DNA of 64,000 nt. Source: an uncultured Eubacteriales bacterium (lineage in GTDB: Bacteria; Bacillota; Clostridia; Oscillospirales; Oscillospiraceae). Of this stretch, positions 16,006 through 23,770 are shown piece after piece. How positions within the stretch are numbered: position 1 is the first letter of the stretch; each line of letters starts with the position of its first letter. A program made the position numbers and the translations under genes. A model generated the notes under the pieces. That model did no database searches and had not been told where the DNA came from. It saw nothing but the letters and a program-made list of their open reading frames with translations. The stretch is from assembly GCA_905198835.1 (NCBI GenBank), contig CAJKDY010000009.1, positions 1 through 64,000 on the forward strand, in the 5' to 3' direction.

Positions 16006-16359
16006 ATGTTTATCATCAGCGAGAACGAGCGTGAATACCGGTTTGGCGACAGCGGTCCCAAGTATCTCATGAAAGGTCCCCGCATGAACTTCGCCCTGGT
16101 CCGCTTTAATCCCGGCGAGGACTTTCAAGCCCACTACCACAATGTGATGGAGGAGAATTTTTTTGTTTTGGAGGGCCAGATCGACATTGTAGTGGACGGC
16201 GTCAAGCACACCCTGGGCCCGGGCCAGCTCATCCACATCGAGCCCGGCGAGGTACACTACTGCGTCAACTCCTATGACAAGCCCATCAAAATGATCTCCA
16301 CCCTGGCCCCCTTCCAGGAGGTGGACAAGGTCAACGTGGACAATCCCATCAACTACTAA
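16006..16359 (+). CDS. Small cupin protein of the lsr locus
   Basis: 117 residues, a single cupin barrel. Motif 1 is visible as GEDFQAHYHNVMEENFFVLEG (about 39-59) with the two His, Glu and spacing of a metal site. Motif 2 lies around GPGQLIHIEPGEVHYCVN (about 75-92) with its His. The ATG follows AAGGAGGAG and lies 43 bases after lsrK. No enzymatic identity can be assigned. Its place between lsrK and another cupin-fold gene suggests a role on phospho-AI-2 or its breakdown products, perhaps an isomerase in place of LsrG; this is inference. Confidence 0.85.
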   Translation: MFIISENEREYRFGDSGPKYLMKGPRMNFALVRFNPGEDFQAHYHNVMEENFFVLEGQIDIVVDGVKHTLGPGQLIHIEPGEVHYCVNSYDKPIKMISTLAPFQEVDKVNVDNPINY

Positions 16360-16372
16360 GGAGATGGCCGAT

Positions 16373-16861
16373 ATGAAAACCATCAAGGCCGTGCCCATTA
16401 CCGCGGAAAACTTTGCCCCCTACGGCTTTATCGCCAACATCACCGATCCCGGCGCCGCCTATGAGCTGCCCGGCAGCGGTTTTCACCGGGACATGGTGCT
16501 GGTGCCCAACGCCAGCAGCGCCATCACCGCCTTCGGCTCGCTGAAGGTGCGCAAGCGGGAGATGATCATTGCCGACGCGGAGTACCACTCCTACGCCATG
16601 GAGGTAATGATGCCCCTGGATGACGACATGGTCATGGCCGCCGCCCCTGCCAACGGCGGCGAGGTAGAGCTTGACGAGCAGGTGGCGTTCCTTGTCCCCG
16701 CCGGTACGATGGTCGTCTTCCGTGCCGGAGCCTGGCACGGCGCGCCCTTTCCCGTCCACCACGACGGCACCGTGCTCATTTGCCTGCCCGAGCGCACCTA
16801 CCTCAACGACACCCGCAAGATCCTTTTCCGGGACGAGGAGAAGATCCGCATCGAGCTGTGA
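16373..16861 (+). CDS. Ureidoglycolate lyase (AllA)-like cupin-fold protein
   Basis: 162 residues from the ATG 9 bases after AAGGAG; the ATG at 16364 touches that ribosome site and is less likely. The sequence resembles the AllA/ureidoglycolate lyase family: opening VPITAENFAPYGFIANI, a central EYHSYAMEVMMPLDDDMVM, and PAGTMVVFRAGAWHGAPFPV with the family's conserved W-H. No allantoin genes are nearby, whereas lsrR, lsrK and a cupin share the transcript. A role in AI-2 product turnover is therefore more likely than purine breakdown. Substrate unknown. Confidence 0.78.
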   Translation: MKTIKAVPITAENFAPYGFIANITDPGAAYELPGSGFHRDMVLVPNASSAITAFGSLKVRKREMIIADAEYHSYAMEVMMPLDDDMVMAAAPANGGEVELDEQVAFLVPAGTMVVFRAGAWHGAPFPVHHDGTVLICLPERTYLNDTRKILFRDEEKIRIEL

Positions 16862-16879
16862 CCCTGTTTCAAACAGCGC

Positions 16880-16921
16880 AAAGGAGCCGGGAGACGTGGG
16901 GGCACGCCTCCCGGCTCCTTT
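16880..16921 (+). terminator. Terminator of the lsrRK operon
   Basis: A 14-bp stem (AAAGGAGCCGGGAG, 16880-16893; CTCCCGGCTCCTTT, 16908-16921) with a 14-base loop, followed by TTCAT. Confidence 0.85.
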
Positions 16922-16934
16922 TTCATCTTCGGTC

Positions 16935-17831
16935 TCAGTCCTCCAAAGCCGTCCGGATCTGAACGTCCAGCGGCTTGGGCGTTTGGCCCTCCAGCGCTTG
17001 GCCCAAGGCGTCCAGAACGCCCGCTTGGGAGACCTCCGTCACGGCGTCGATCCGGCCCAGCGCCAGGTCCTCCTCCGTCTCCGGGCCGGGGGCCATACAG
17101 AGGACTTTTATGCGAAGAGGCTGCGGTTGAATGGCGCCGTTTTGGTCAAGCGCCTCTCTTGCTCCCAGCGCTCCGGCCCTGGAGAGACAGAGAACACCGC
17201 CCACTTGCGGGTAGAGGGGCAGAGCCTGGTCCAAATAGTCCGCGGCATACTCCGGCGTGGACCAGCAGGCGCCGTAGCCGGCCAGCCGGTCCCCCAGGGC
17301 TTCTTGGATGGTGGAAAGGCTGGGATCCTCCGGCAGATCGGCCAGCAAAAGTACCGGGGCGTCCAGATACTCCATCACAGCGGCCCAGGGCTGGCCTGGG
17401 GCCAGGCCCACATCCGCCTCGCCCCAGCGGCTCAACGTGACGACCTGGACGCCGGCCTCTTCCAGCGTCTCCACCGCCTGAGTCTGCCACGCGCCGTCGC
17501 CCAAGTCGTAGAGGATGACGGCAGCGGCGGTCTCGGTGCGAAGAAGGTCCTCCAGTTGACTTTGCTGGGCCTTGACGCTGCCCGCGCAGTCGTAGGTGAT
17601 GAGGCTCCAGTCCCGGTCCCTGGCCCAGGGGCGAAGCTGGTCAAAAAGCGGCGCGCACCAGGGATCTTGCCCATCGCCCAAAAAGGCCAGGGTCCGTTCC
17701 GGCCGCGGCGCATAAGAGGACGCAGGCTCCGGGGCCGGGCGTTCCGCGGGAGGCGACGCCAAGGAAAGGGCCGCCATGGCGCAAAGGGCCAGCCCTACCA
17801 CAAGGCAAAGGACAAAAAAGCGCTTTTTCAG
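16935..17831 (-). CDS. Secreted periplasmic-binding-protein-like protein, CTG start likely
   Basis: About 298 residues. The N-terminus (KKRFFVLCLVVGLALCAMAA) is a signal peptide or anchor, then a Pro/Ala linker. The body, with ERTLAFLGDGQDPWCAPLFD, QSQLEDLLRTETAAAVILYD and EEAGVQVVTLSRWGEADVGL, resembles the sugar-binding fold of periplasmic binding proteins and LacI effector domains. The only upstream ATG (17882) lies inside the terminator of the preceding gene. A CTG at 17831 is 8 bases after GAGGAGGG and directly precedes KKRFF. Ligand unknown; no permease or ATPase genes are adjacent. Confidence 0.6.
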   Translation of the reverse strand: MKKRFFVLCLVVGLALCAMAALSLASPPAERPAPEPASSYAPRPERTLAFLGDGQDPWCAPLFDQLRPWARDRDWSLITYDCAGSVKAQQSQLEDLLRTETAAAVILYDLGDGAWQTQAVETLEEAGVQVVTLSRWGEADVGLAPGQPWAAVMEYLDAPVLLLADLPEDPSLSTIQEALGDRLAGYGACWSTPEYAADYLDQALPLYPQVGGVLCLSRAGALGAREALDQNGAIQPQPLRIKVLCMAPGPETEEDLALGRIDAVTEVSQAGVLDALGQALEGQTPKPLDVQIRTALED

Positions 17832-17854
17832 GGCCGGTCCCTCCTCTCTCCAGA

Positions 17855-17885
17855 AAAATGGCGGGTCAGAATGACCCGCCATTTT
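17855..17885 (-). terminator. Terminator of the S-layer-like gene
   Basis: Perfect 14-bp stem (AAAATGGCGGGTCA, 17855-17868; TGACCCGCCATTTT, 17872-17885) with loop GAA, 18 bases past the stop of the 17904-20348 gene and just before the ribosome site of the next gene. Confidence 0.85.
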
Positions 17886-17903
17886 CGTCAGCTGTTTGCC
17901 GGT

Positions 17904-20348
17904 TTACTTGCGGATGACGCTCTTGGCCTCAAAGGTGCCGTCCTTGCCGTAGGAGCCGTAGATCTCTACGCTGTCGCCCACATTCAACTGGGTGATGCGG
18001 GTCAGGTTGACGCCGGTCACGTCCAAAAAGCCCACGCTGCTGCCAATGTGGACCTTCACCGGCACGGCGTCCGCCCCGGTGGGCAGGACAGTGGCAATGC
18101 GGGATTGGTCATCCTTGCTGATGATGCGGCCAGCCACGGTGGACTGGGAAACGGCGGAGCCGGAGAACTGGATGGACAGGACCCGACTCCCCTCTGTGAC
18201 CAGGGCCACCTGGGTGCCGGCCTTCACGTCGGTCAGCGCAGCGGCGCTATCCTCCCGGGTCACGGTGACGCCGGCGTCGGCGGTATAGTCCTGGGTGACG
18301 CCGCTGGAAAGTAGCACGCTCAACACCGCGGAGCCATCGGCCTTAAAGGTAATGGCGTCCAGCGTGCCGGTGACGTTGGCGGCCCGGGGCGTCACGTCGA
18401 TCTGGTTGACCTTGTGGTAGCGCAGGGTGATCACCACGCTGTCGCCGGTGGTGAGCCGGGTGACGTCGCTGTCCTTGCCGTCTACCAGAATGGTCACATT
18501 TTTCAGGTCCTCCAGGGCAATGGCGTATTCATATGCCGCGCCGTCGTCCGCCTTCACCGACAGCTGCACCGCCTCTTGCCCCGCGGGATAGGTCACGGCG
18601 GTAAGGGTGCCCTCCACGCTCTCCAGACCTGTCCAGGCGGAAAGCTGGGTGACGGTGGCCCCCTCCAGCTTGGCGGTGACAAAGGTAGCCGAGGGCAGCT
18701 TAGAGAGCTCGGTGGTCTTGCCCTCATAGGTCGTTACGCAGTCCTCCGCCACCTCCCAGGGGGTGCGGCGGGTATCGGTGGTGCGGGTGATCTCCACCTT
18801 ATAAGGGGTCTGCTTGGCGGAGACGCTCTGCAAAATGCCCTGAATGTACTGGCCGTCCAGGTCCACATCCACGTTCTTGAGGTCGGAGAAATCGCTGTCG
18901 GACACCCGAAGGATGACGTGCTTGCCCTCGAAGCTCTCCTTCAGCTCGGCCAGCTTCTGGCCCTTGGAGGTCACAGCCACATCGGCGGTCATCACATAGG
19001 TGGTGGGCAGACCGCTGAAGGAATTGACGGTAGCGGTGGTCTTGGTGATGGTGCCCTGGGTGGTGGTGGTCACGTCGGTGAGGATGCCCTCGATCTGCCG
19101 GGTGCCGCCGGAGAGGGTAACGGACAAGACGGTCTTGCGGCTGTTGGCGGTAAGCTTGGCGGTGGTGTAGCCCGCGTCCAGGTCAATGAGCTCCGGCCCG
19201 CCCACCTTGCCGCCGGCGGACACCTGGGTAAAGCGGTCAATGGGGTAATGGACCCCGTCCACCACCACAGCCTGGTCGGTAACGGCGTCGCAGTCGCCCT
19301 CCACCTGGCTCAAAGAGCCCGCGGGAATGAGCCGCACCATCGCCACCTCGCCCTTGGCGTCAAAGCGGAGCTTGGCGAAGGAGCCGTTTTTCAAATCGGT
19401 GGCCTTGGCGGGCATATTGTTTTGGTAGATGAGGGCCGAGGAGGGCAGCTTGTAGGTGTGCTGGCCGTCCAGCGCCTCCAGCGTTACCTGTCGCACGCCG
19501 TCGTCGTCCACGTTCACCTCCCGGATAATGCCGGTGGCGAAGGAATAGGTCTCGTACCGGGGCAGCTCCACGGCCACCTCCCGCTCCTCCAGGATGTTTT
19601 CAATGGCCCGGGAAAGCATGGTGGCGCAGACCGCCCGGTTCATGCCCTGATCGGGATTGAACTTCTGCTCCTCGTCGCCGGTCAAGACGCCGTAGGTATA
19701 GAGGAGCTCGACGTAGGGGCGGTACTCCCGGCCGATCTTTTGTTCGTCGGCAAAGAACGAAAGGTTGCTGGAGCTATGGCTCTTGGCAAAGTCCTCCAGC
19801 CCCATAGCCCGCACCAGGTACACCGCGAAGTCCGCCTTGGTCATGGGCTTGCCCAGACGGTCCGCGTCCCGCAGCAGTTCCAGGTCGTCGGCAGAGAGAA
19901 TGCCCAGCTCCAGGCACGACGCGGCCTCCCGGCGGAACCACATAAAGGGCGCGGTGACGTCGTCGGGATCCTTGGCCGTGCCGGGGATCAGCTGGCGCAT
20001 CTGCTCCAGCCGGTCTTTAAGGATGGTCTCTCTTTGCTGAACATCCACAATCATACGGGCGCACAAGGTCAGGCCCACCGCCTCTGTGACCAGGTCGCCG
20101 GGGCCAAAGTTGGTGATGGTCTTACCCTCGGCGTCCTGATAGGGCGTATAGCCGATAAAAAGGCCGCGGCGCAGCGCGTCGTCCACCGTGGGCCAGGCCC
20201 ATTTCCACTGGTAGTCATTGGTCGCGGGATTCATGACCATCAGGTCCTGGAAGTCCTCATGGGTGGTCTCCGCCGCCATGGCGGGAACGCTCAGCCCCAG
20301 GCAGAGGACTACCGCCAGCAGCAGCGCCGTGAATTTTCTTCCGTTCAT
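17904..20348 (-). CDS. Large secreted protein with SLH-like N-terminal repeats
   Basis: 814 residues from an ATG 9 bases after GGAGG. A signal peptide (NGRKFTALLLAVVLCLGLSV, cut near AMAA) is followed by about 240 residues with three SLH-like blocks. Examples are AWPTVDDALRRGLFIGYTPY, REAASCLELGILSADDLELL plus KADFAVYLVRAMGLEDF, and YRPYVELLYTYGVLTGDEEQ plus MNRAVCATMLSRAIE. The remaining about 560 residues are Thr/Val-rich beta repeats without a catalytic motif. It probably binds secondary wall polymer and lies at the cell surface. Exact function unknown. Its own terminator follows. Confidence 0.75.
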   Translation of the reverse strand: MNGRKFTALLLAVVLCLGLSVPAMAAETTHEDFQDLMVMNPATNDYQWKWAWPTVDDALRRGLFIGYTPYQDAEGKTITNFGPGDLVTEAVGLTLCARMIVDVQQRETILKDRLEQMRQLIPGTAKDPDDVTAPFMWFRREAASCLELGILSADDLELLRDADRLGKPMTKADFAVYLVRAMGLEDFAKSHSSSNLSFFADEQKIGREYRPYVELLYTYGVLTGDEEQKFNPDQGMNRAVCATMLSRAIENILEEREVAVELPRYETYSFATGIIREVNVDDDGVRQVTLEALDGQHTYKLPSSALIYQNNMPAKATDLKNGSFAKLRFDAKGEVAMVRLIPAGSLSQVEGDCDAVTDQAVVVDGVHYPIDRFTQVSAGGKVGGPELIDLDAGYTTAKLTANSRKTVLSVTLSGGTRQIEGILTDVTTTTQGTITKTTATVNSFSGLPTTYVMTADVAVTSKGQKLAELKESFEGKHVILRVSDSDFSDLKNVDVDLDGQYIQGILQSVSAKQTPYKVEITRTTDTRRTPWEVAEDCVTTYEGKTTELSKLPSATFVTAKLEGATVTQLSAWTGLESVEGTLTAVTYPAGQEAVQLSVKADDGAAYEYAIALEDLKNVTILVDGKDSDVTRLTTGDSVVITLRYHKVNQIDVTPRAANVTGTLDAITFKADGSAVLSVLLSSGVTQDYTADAGVTVTREDSAAALTDVKAGTQVALVTEGSRVLSIQFSGSAVSQSTVAGRIISKDDQSRIATVLPTGADAVPVKVHIGSSVGFLDVTGVNLTRITQLNVGDSVEIYGSYGKDGTFEAKSVIRK

Positions 20349-20399
20349 CGTTACCGCACCTCCATGCACATAGGTGTTTGCTTCCAACATACACAAATT

Positions 20400-20451
20400 A
20401 TAGTACCTCGCCCCGCAAAATGCAACTACATTTTGTAAGGCGAGGTACTAT
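20400..20451. terminator. Two-tier hairpin downstream of the chromate transporter genes
   Basis: Outer arms ATAGTACCTCGCC (20400-20412) and GGCGAGGTACTAT (20439-20451) are perfect. An inner CAAAATG/CATTTTG stem lies at 20416-20435. It is between the S-layer-like gene start and the end of the chromate transporter pair. It may terminate the latter; there is no long T run after the outer stem, so it could also be a regulatory or mobile palindrome. Confidence 0.55.
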
Positions 20452-20481
20452 ATTTGACGGAATCTTTTGCCAACAGTTCCC

Positions 20482-21054
20482 TTAGAGCTCAAAGACCACA
20501 CCCACCACCGCCGCGGCGGCAATATAGAGGATGGGATGGAGCTTTTTCAGCCTAGGTACGCGCATACAGACAAAGACGGCCACGGTGATGGCAATGGCAG
20601 GCCAATAGGGCACGGTCCTGTCTATGCTGGCGGCGGGGTCGGGCACAGTCTTAAATAGGGCGATCAATGCCACAGAGACTCCGGCGGCGGTGATGAGGGC
20701 GGTGGAGGCGGGCCGCAGACCCTGGAACACCCCGTCCACGATCTTGCTGCTGCGGAACTTCTTCAGGAACATGGCCACCAGTAAGATCACAATGACCGAG
20801 GGGGCGATCAGGCCCAAAACGCCCACCACCGCGCCCAGGGGCCCGCCACAGGTAAAGCCCACATAGGTGGACATATTGACGCCCATGGGGCCGGGGGTGG
20901 ACTCGCTGACGGCGATCATATCGGCCAGGTCGGCGGAGCTGAACCAGCCGGTCCGGGCCCCCAGGTCCTGGAGGAAGGGGATGGTGGCAAGGCCCCCGCC
21001 TACGGAAAAGAGTCCTACCTTGAAAAACTCAAAAAAGAGGCGCAGATAGATCAT
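20482..21054 (-). CDS. Chromate transporter family protein, second half-size subunit
   Basis: 190 residues. It is a single CHR domain with FFKVGLFSVGGGLATIPFLQ (about 9-28), the family signature ending in PGP (ESTPGPMGVNMSTYVGF) and about five to six membrane helices. It overlaps the stop of the preceding CHR gene by four bases. In this family, two half-size proteins can stand in for one fused ChrA. Chromate export is the named activity, but in gut anaerobes the natural substrate is uncertain. Confidence 0.88.
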   Translation of the reverse strand: MIYLRLFFEFFKVGLFSVGGGLATIPFLQDLGARTGWFSSADLADMIAVSESTPGPMGVNMSTYVGFTCGGPLGAVVGVLGLIAPSVIVILLVAMFLKKFRSSKIVDGVFQGLRPASTALITAAGVSVALIALFKTVPDPAASIDRTVPYWPAIAITVAVFVCMRVPRLKKLHPILYIAAAAVVGVVFEL

Positions 21055-21635
21055 TTTTCTCCGCCCCCTCTCTTGCAAAGGGTCATGACCAGTCCCGCCA
21101 CCCCGGCCAGCACCACATAGGTCACTGGGCTGAAGAGAAAGGCCGCCGCGGGAAAAGCCGCCTCCAGCTGCTTGTCAAAGACGCTGAGCAGCAGCACAGC
21201 CGCGAAGATGCACACCGAAGGAATGCTCTTTACCGTGGTCTTACCCAGCTTGAGGACGCTGGAGGCAATGAGGGCCACCACGGCGGCACGGACCCCGGCA
21301 AAGGCATGGCCCACGGCGGGGATGTCCGCAAAATTGCGCAAAAAGGCGGCGATCAGGGTAATGATGACTACGCTGGGGAAGACCATGCCCAACGTGGCGA
21401 TGATCCCGCCCAGGGTCCCCTTGCGCTTGGCCCCTACAAAGGTGGCGGTGTTGACAGCGATGACCCCGGGGGTACACTGGCCGATGGCGAAGTAGTCGGT
21501 AAGCTCCTCGCCGGTACACCACCCCTTCTTCTCCACCACCTCACGCTGCAAAATGGGCAGCATGGCGTAGCCTCCGCCAAAGGTGCACACTCCCACCTGG
21601 GCAAAGGTCAAGAATAGTTGCAGGTATTCGTTCAT
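21051..21635 (-). CDS. Chromate transporter family protein, first half-size subunit
   Basis: 194 residues from the ATG after AAAAGGAG; upstream in-frame codons run through a palindrome cluster and are not used. One CHR domain: FLTFAQVGVCTFGGGYAMLP (about 7-26) and FAIGQCTPGVIAVNTATFVG (about 47-66), then several membrane helices. It pairs with the downstream overlapping half-size CHR gene, probably as a heterodimeric anion transporter. Confidence 0.88.
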   Translation of the reverse strand: MNEYLQLFLTFAQVGVCTFGGGYAMLPILQREVVEKKGWCTGEELTDYFAIGQCTPGVIAVNTATFVGAKRKGTLGGIIATLGMVFPSVVIITLIAAFLRNFADIPAVGHAFAGVRAAVVALIASSVLKLGKTTVKSIPSVCIFAAVLLLSVFDKQLEAAFPAAAFLFSPVTYVVLAGVAGLVMTLCKRGGGEK

Positions 21636-21655
21636 GTCACGTCTCCTTTTGACGC

Positions 21656-21805
21656 GGGCCGCTGGGACAGCGGCCCCTACGCGAAATGTCCGCCAGAATC
21701 GTAGGGGCCGATGTCCCCATCGGCCCGCCCGTTTATCACGCGGCGCGTCAGGGATGCCGCGCCCTACGAATGGGTCTTTGTAGGGGCCGGCCTCCCGGAC
21801 GGCCC
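21656..21805. repeat. Four tandem GGGCC-type palindromes 3' of nadE
   Basis: Successive hairpins: GGGCCGCTG/CAGCGGCCC (21656-21676), GGGCCGATG/CATCGGCCC (21705-21726), GGCGCG/CGCGCC (21742-21763) and GGGCCGGCC/GGACGGCCC (21784-21805, one mismatch). Several are joined to CGTAGGGG or CCCTACG. The cluster fills the spacer between the nadE stop and the chromate transporter start. Related single units lie at 32167 and 58525. Confidence 0.85.
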
Positions 21806-21814
21806 GCCCGGTCT

Positions 21815-23740
21815 TTACAAGCCTTCCAATTCCTCCAGCCACAACCGGCTCACCGCGTCCGAGGGCATCCGCCAGCTGCCCCGGGGGGAGAGGTCCACCG
21901 TGCCCACCTTGGGGCCGTCCGGGCTGGCCGAGCGCTTGAACTGCTGGGCGAAGAACCGCTTGTAGAAGATCTTCAGCCACTTCAAAATAGTGGCCCGGTC
22001 ATAGTCCCCCCGGAAGGCGTACTCCGCCAGCCGGAGGACCTTTGCGGGTGGGAAGCCCCAGCGGACGATATAGTAAAGGAAGAAGTCGTGGAGCTCGTAG
22101 GGACCCACGATGTCCTCCGTTTTTTGGCTGATCTTCCCGTCCTCAGGTGGCAGCAGCTCGGGGGACACAGGGGTATCCAGAATATCCCGCAGGGCGGCGG
22201 TAAGCTTTTCATCCCCGGCGGTGTCGGCGGCGTAGGCCACCACGTGGCGTACCAAAGTCTTGGGGATGGAGGCGTTCACCGCGTACATGCTCATCTGGTC
22301 GCCGTTGTAGGTGCACCACCCAAGGGCCAGCTCACTGAGGTCTCCGGTGCCGATGACCAGGCCGTTCACCTGATTGGCCAGGTCCATGAGCACCTGGGTC
22401 CGCTCCCGGGCCTGGGCATTTTCATAGGTCACGTCGTGGGTTTCCGGGTCCTGGCCGATGTCGGCAAAGTGCTGGGTCACCGCCTTGGTAATGTCCACCG
22501 TCCGCAGCTGCGCGCCCAGACGCTCCGCCAGCACCTCGGCGTTGGAGCGGGTGCGCTGGGTGGTGCCAAAGCAGGGCATGGTGACGCACAAAAGCTCGCT
22601 CCGGGGTCGGCCCAGCAGGTCTAAGGCCCGGGCGGTGATGAGGGCAGCCAAGGTGGAGTCCAGACCGCCGGAAAGGCCCAGCACGCACCGGGGGTTGCCG
22701 ATGTGCTCCAGCCGCTTTTTGAGGCCCAGGGCGGCGATGTTGAGAATGTCCTCGCACCGGCTGGCCCGCTCGGCGTCGTCGGTGGGGACAAAGGGATTTT
22801 TGGCGACGGGGCGGGTGAGGGTGGTGTCGGTCAATACAATAGGGTCGTTTTCATCATAGCAGCCCCATGCTTGAACGCCCTTTCGGACACAGTGGAAGGT
22901 ATTCATCCGTCCTTGTTCATAGGCCAACCTATCCACGTCGATCTCGGTGACGGTGAGGCCGGTGTGGTAGCGGTTTTCCGCCAGGATAACACCGTTTTCG
23001 GCGATGATGTTGTGCCCGGCAAAGACCAAGTCGGTGGTGGACTCCCCCTCGCCCGCGTCGGCATAGACGTAGGCACAGCAGCACCGGGCGGACTGGCTTT
23101 GCACCAGCTGACGGCGGTAGGCGGCCTTGCCGATGACCTCGTCGCTGGCGGAAAGGTTCAACATCAATGTAACGCCACCCTGTGCCAGTTCATTCGATAG
23201 GGGTTCTACCGCCCAAAGGTCTTCGCAAATTTCCACGCCAATGCGAAGATTGGGAATATCCTCATGGAGCATGATGAGTTGGCCTGGGCCAGTCATATAA
23301 TTATCCTGCCCACAAAGTGTTTCCCAACAGCTATGATCCTCTGTGGATGAAAACCATCGTCCCTCGTAGAACTCCCCGTAGCTGGGAATATAGGATTTCG
23401 TCACCACTGACAAGATAATGCCTTTGTGTATAACTACCGCACAATTATACAGTTTTCTATCATGGCGCATAGGCATTCCAATTGCCGCGAGGACATCCGT
23501 CTTCTTGGTCTCCTCCAAAATGCGCCACAGGGCGGCCTCCGCCCCTTTGATCAGCGTGGGCTGCAAAAAAAGGTCGCCGCAGGTGTAGCCGGTGATGCAC
23601 AGCTCGGGGAAGGCCATGACCTTCACGCCCAGCCCCGCCGCTTCGCGCATCAAGGCGATGATCTGGGTGGCGTTATAGTCGCAGTCGGCCACTTTAATTT
23701 TTGGTGTGGCGGCCGCCACCTTAATAAATCCGTCTCGCAT
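21815..23740 (-). CDS. nadE: Glutamine-dependent NAD+ synthetase
   Basis: 641 residues. The N-terminal nitrilase-type glutaminase domain (about 1-290) has Glu in AFPELCITGYT, Lys in TKSYIPSYGEFYE and Cys in IGVEICEDLW. The C-terminal synthetase domain has the PP-loop LGLSGGLDSTLAALITARAL (about 370) and TGDLSELALGWCTYNGDQMS. It amidates nicotinic acid adenine dinucleotide with glutamine-derived ammonia. The start is the ATG after AAGGAGGG (a TTG abuts it). Stretches near 22830-22935 and 23165-23510 are markedly AT-richer than the rest of the gene, suggesting recombination. Confidence 0.96.
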   Translation of the reverse strand: MRDGFIKVAAATPKIKVADCDYNATQIIALMREAAGLGVKVMAFPELCITGYTCGDLFLQPTLIKGAEAALWRILEETKKTDVLAAIGMPMRHDRKLYNCAVVIHKGIILSVVTKSYIPSYGEFYEGRWFSSTEDHSCWETLCGQDNYMTGPGQLIMLHEDIPNLRIGVEICEDLWAVEPLSNELAQGGVTLMLNLSASDEVIGKAAYRRQLVQSQSARCCCAYVYADAGEGESTTDLVFAGHNIIAENGVILAENRYHTGLTVTEIDVDRLAYEQGRMNTFHCVRKGVQAWGCYDENDPIVLTDTTLTRPVAKNPFVPTDDAERASRCEDILNIAALGLKKRLEHIGNPRCVLGLSGGLDSTLAALITARALDLLGRPRSELLCVTMPCFGTTQRTRSNAEVLAERLGAQLRTVDITKAVTQHFADIGQDPETHDVTYENAQARERTQVLMDLANQVNGLVIGTGDLSELALGWCTYNGDQMSMYAVNASIPKTLVRHVVAYAADTAGDEKLTAALRDILDTPVSPELLPPEDGKISQKTEDIVGPYELHDFFLYYIVRWGFPPAKVLRLAEYAFRGDYDRATILKWLKIFYKRFFAQQFKRSASPDGPKVGTVDLSPRGSWRMPSDAVSRLWLEELEGL

Positions 23741-23770
23741 CAATAAAGCCCTCCTTCTTTGTGCAGGCTG

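Noticed and set aside
16364..16372. Earlier ATG of the AllA-like gene
   Set aside because: It touches the AAGGAG site, leaving no spacing; the ATG at 16373 has 9 bases.
16373..16861. True allantoin-pathway ureidoglycolate lyase
   Set aside because: No allantoinase, allantoate or ureidoglycolate dehydrogenase genes are nearby; family resemblance alone does not support the purine role here.
21636..21980. Extension of the first chromate transporter gene across the palindrome cluster
   Set aside because: The translated part is not membrane-like, it overlaps the end of nadE, and a good ribosome site precedes the internal ATG at 21635.
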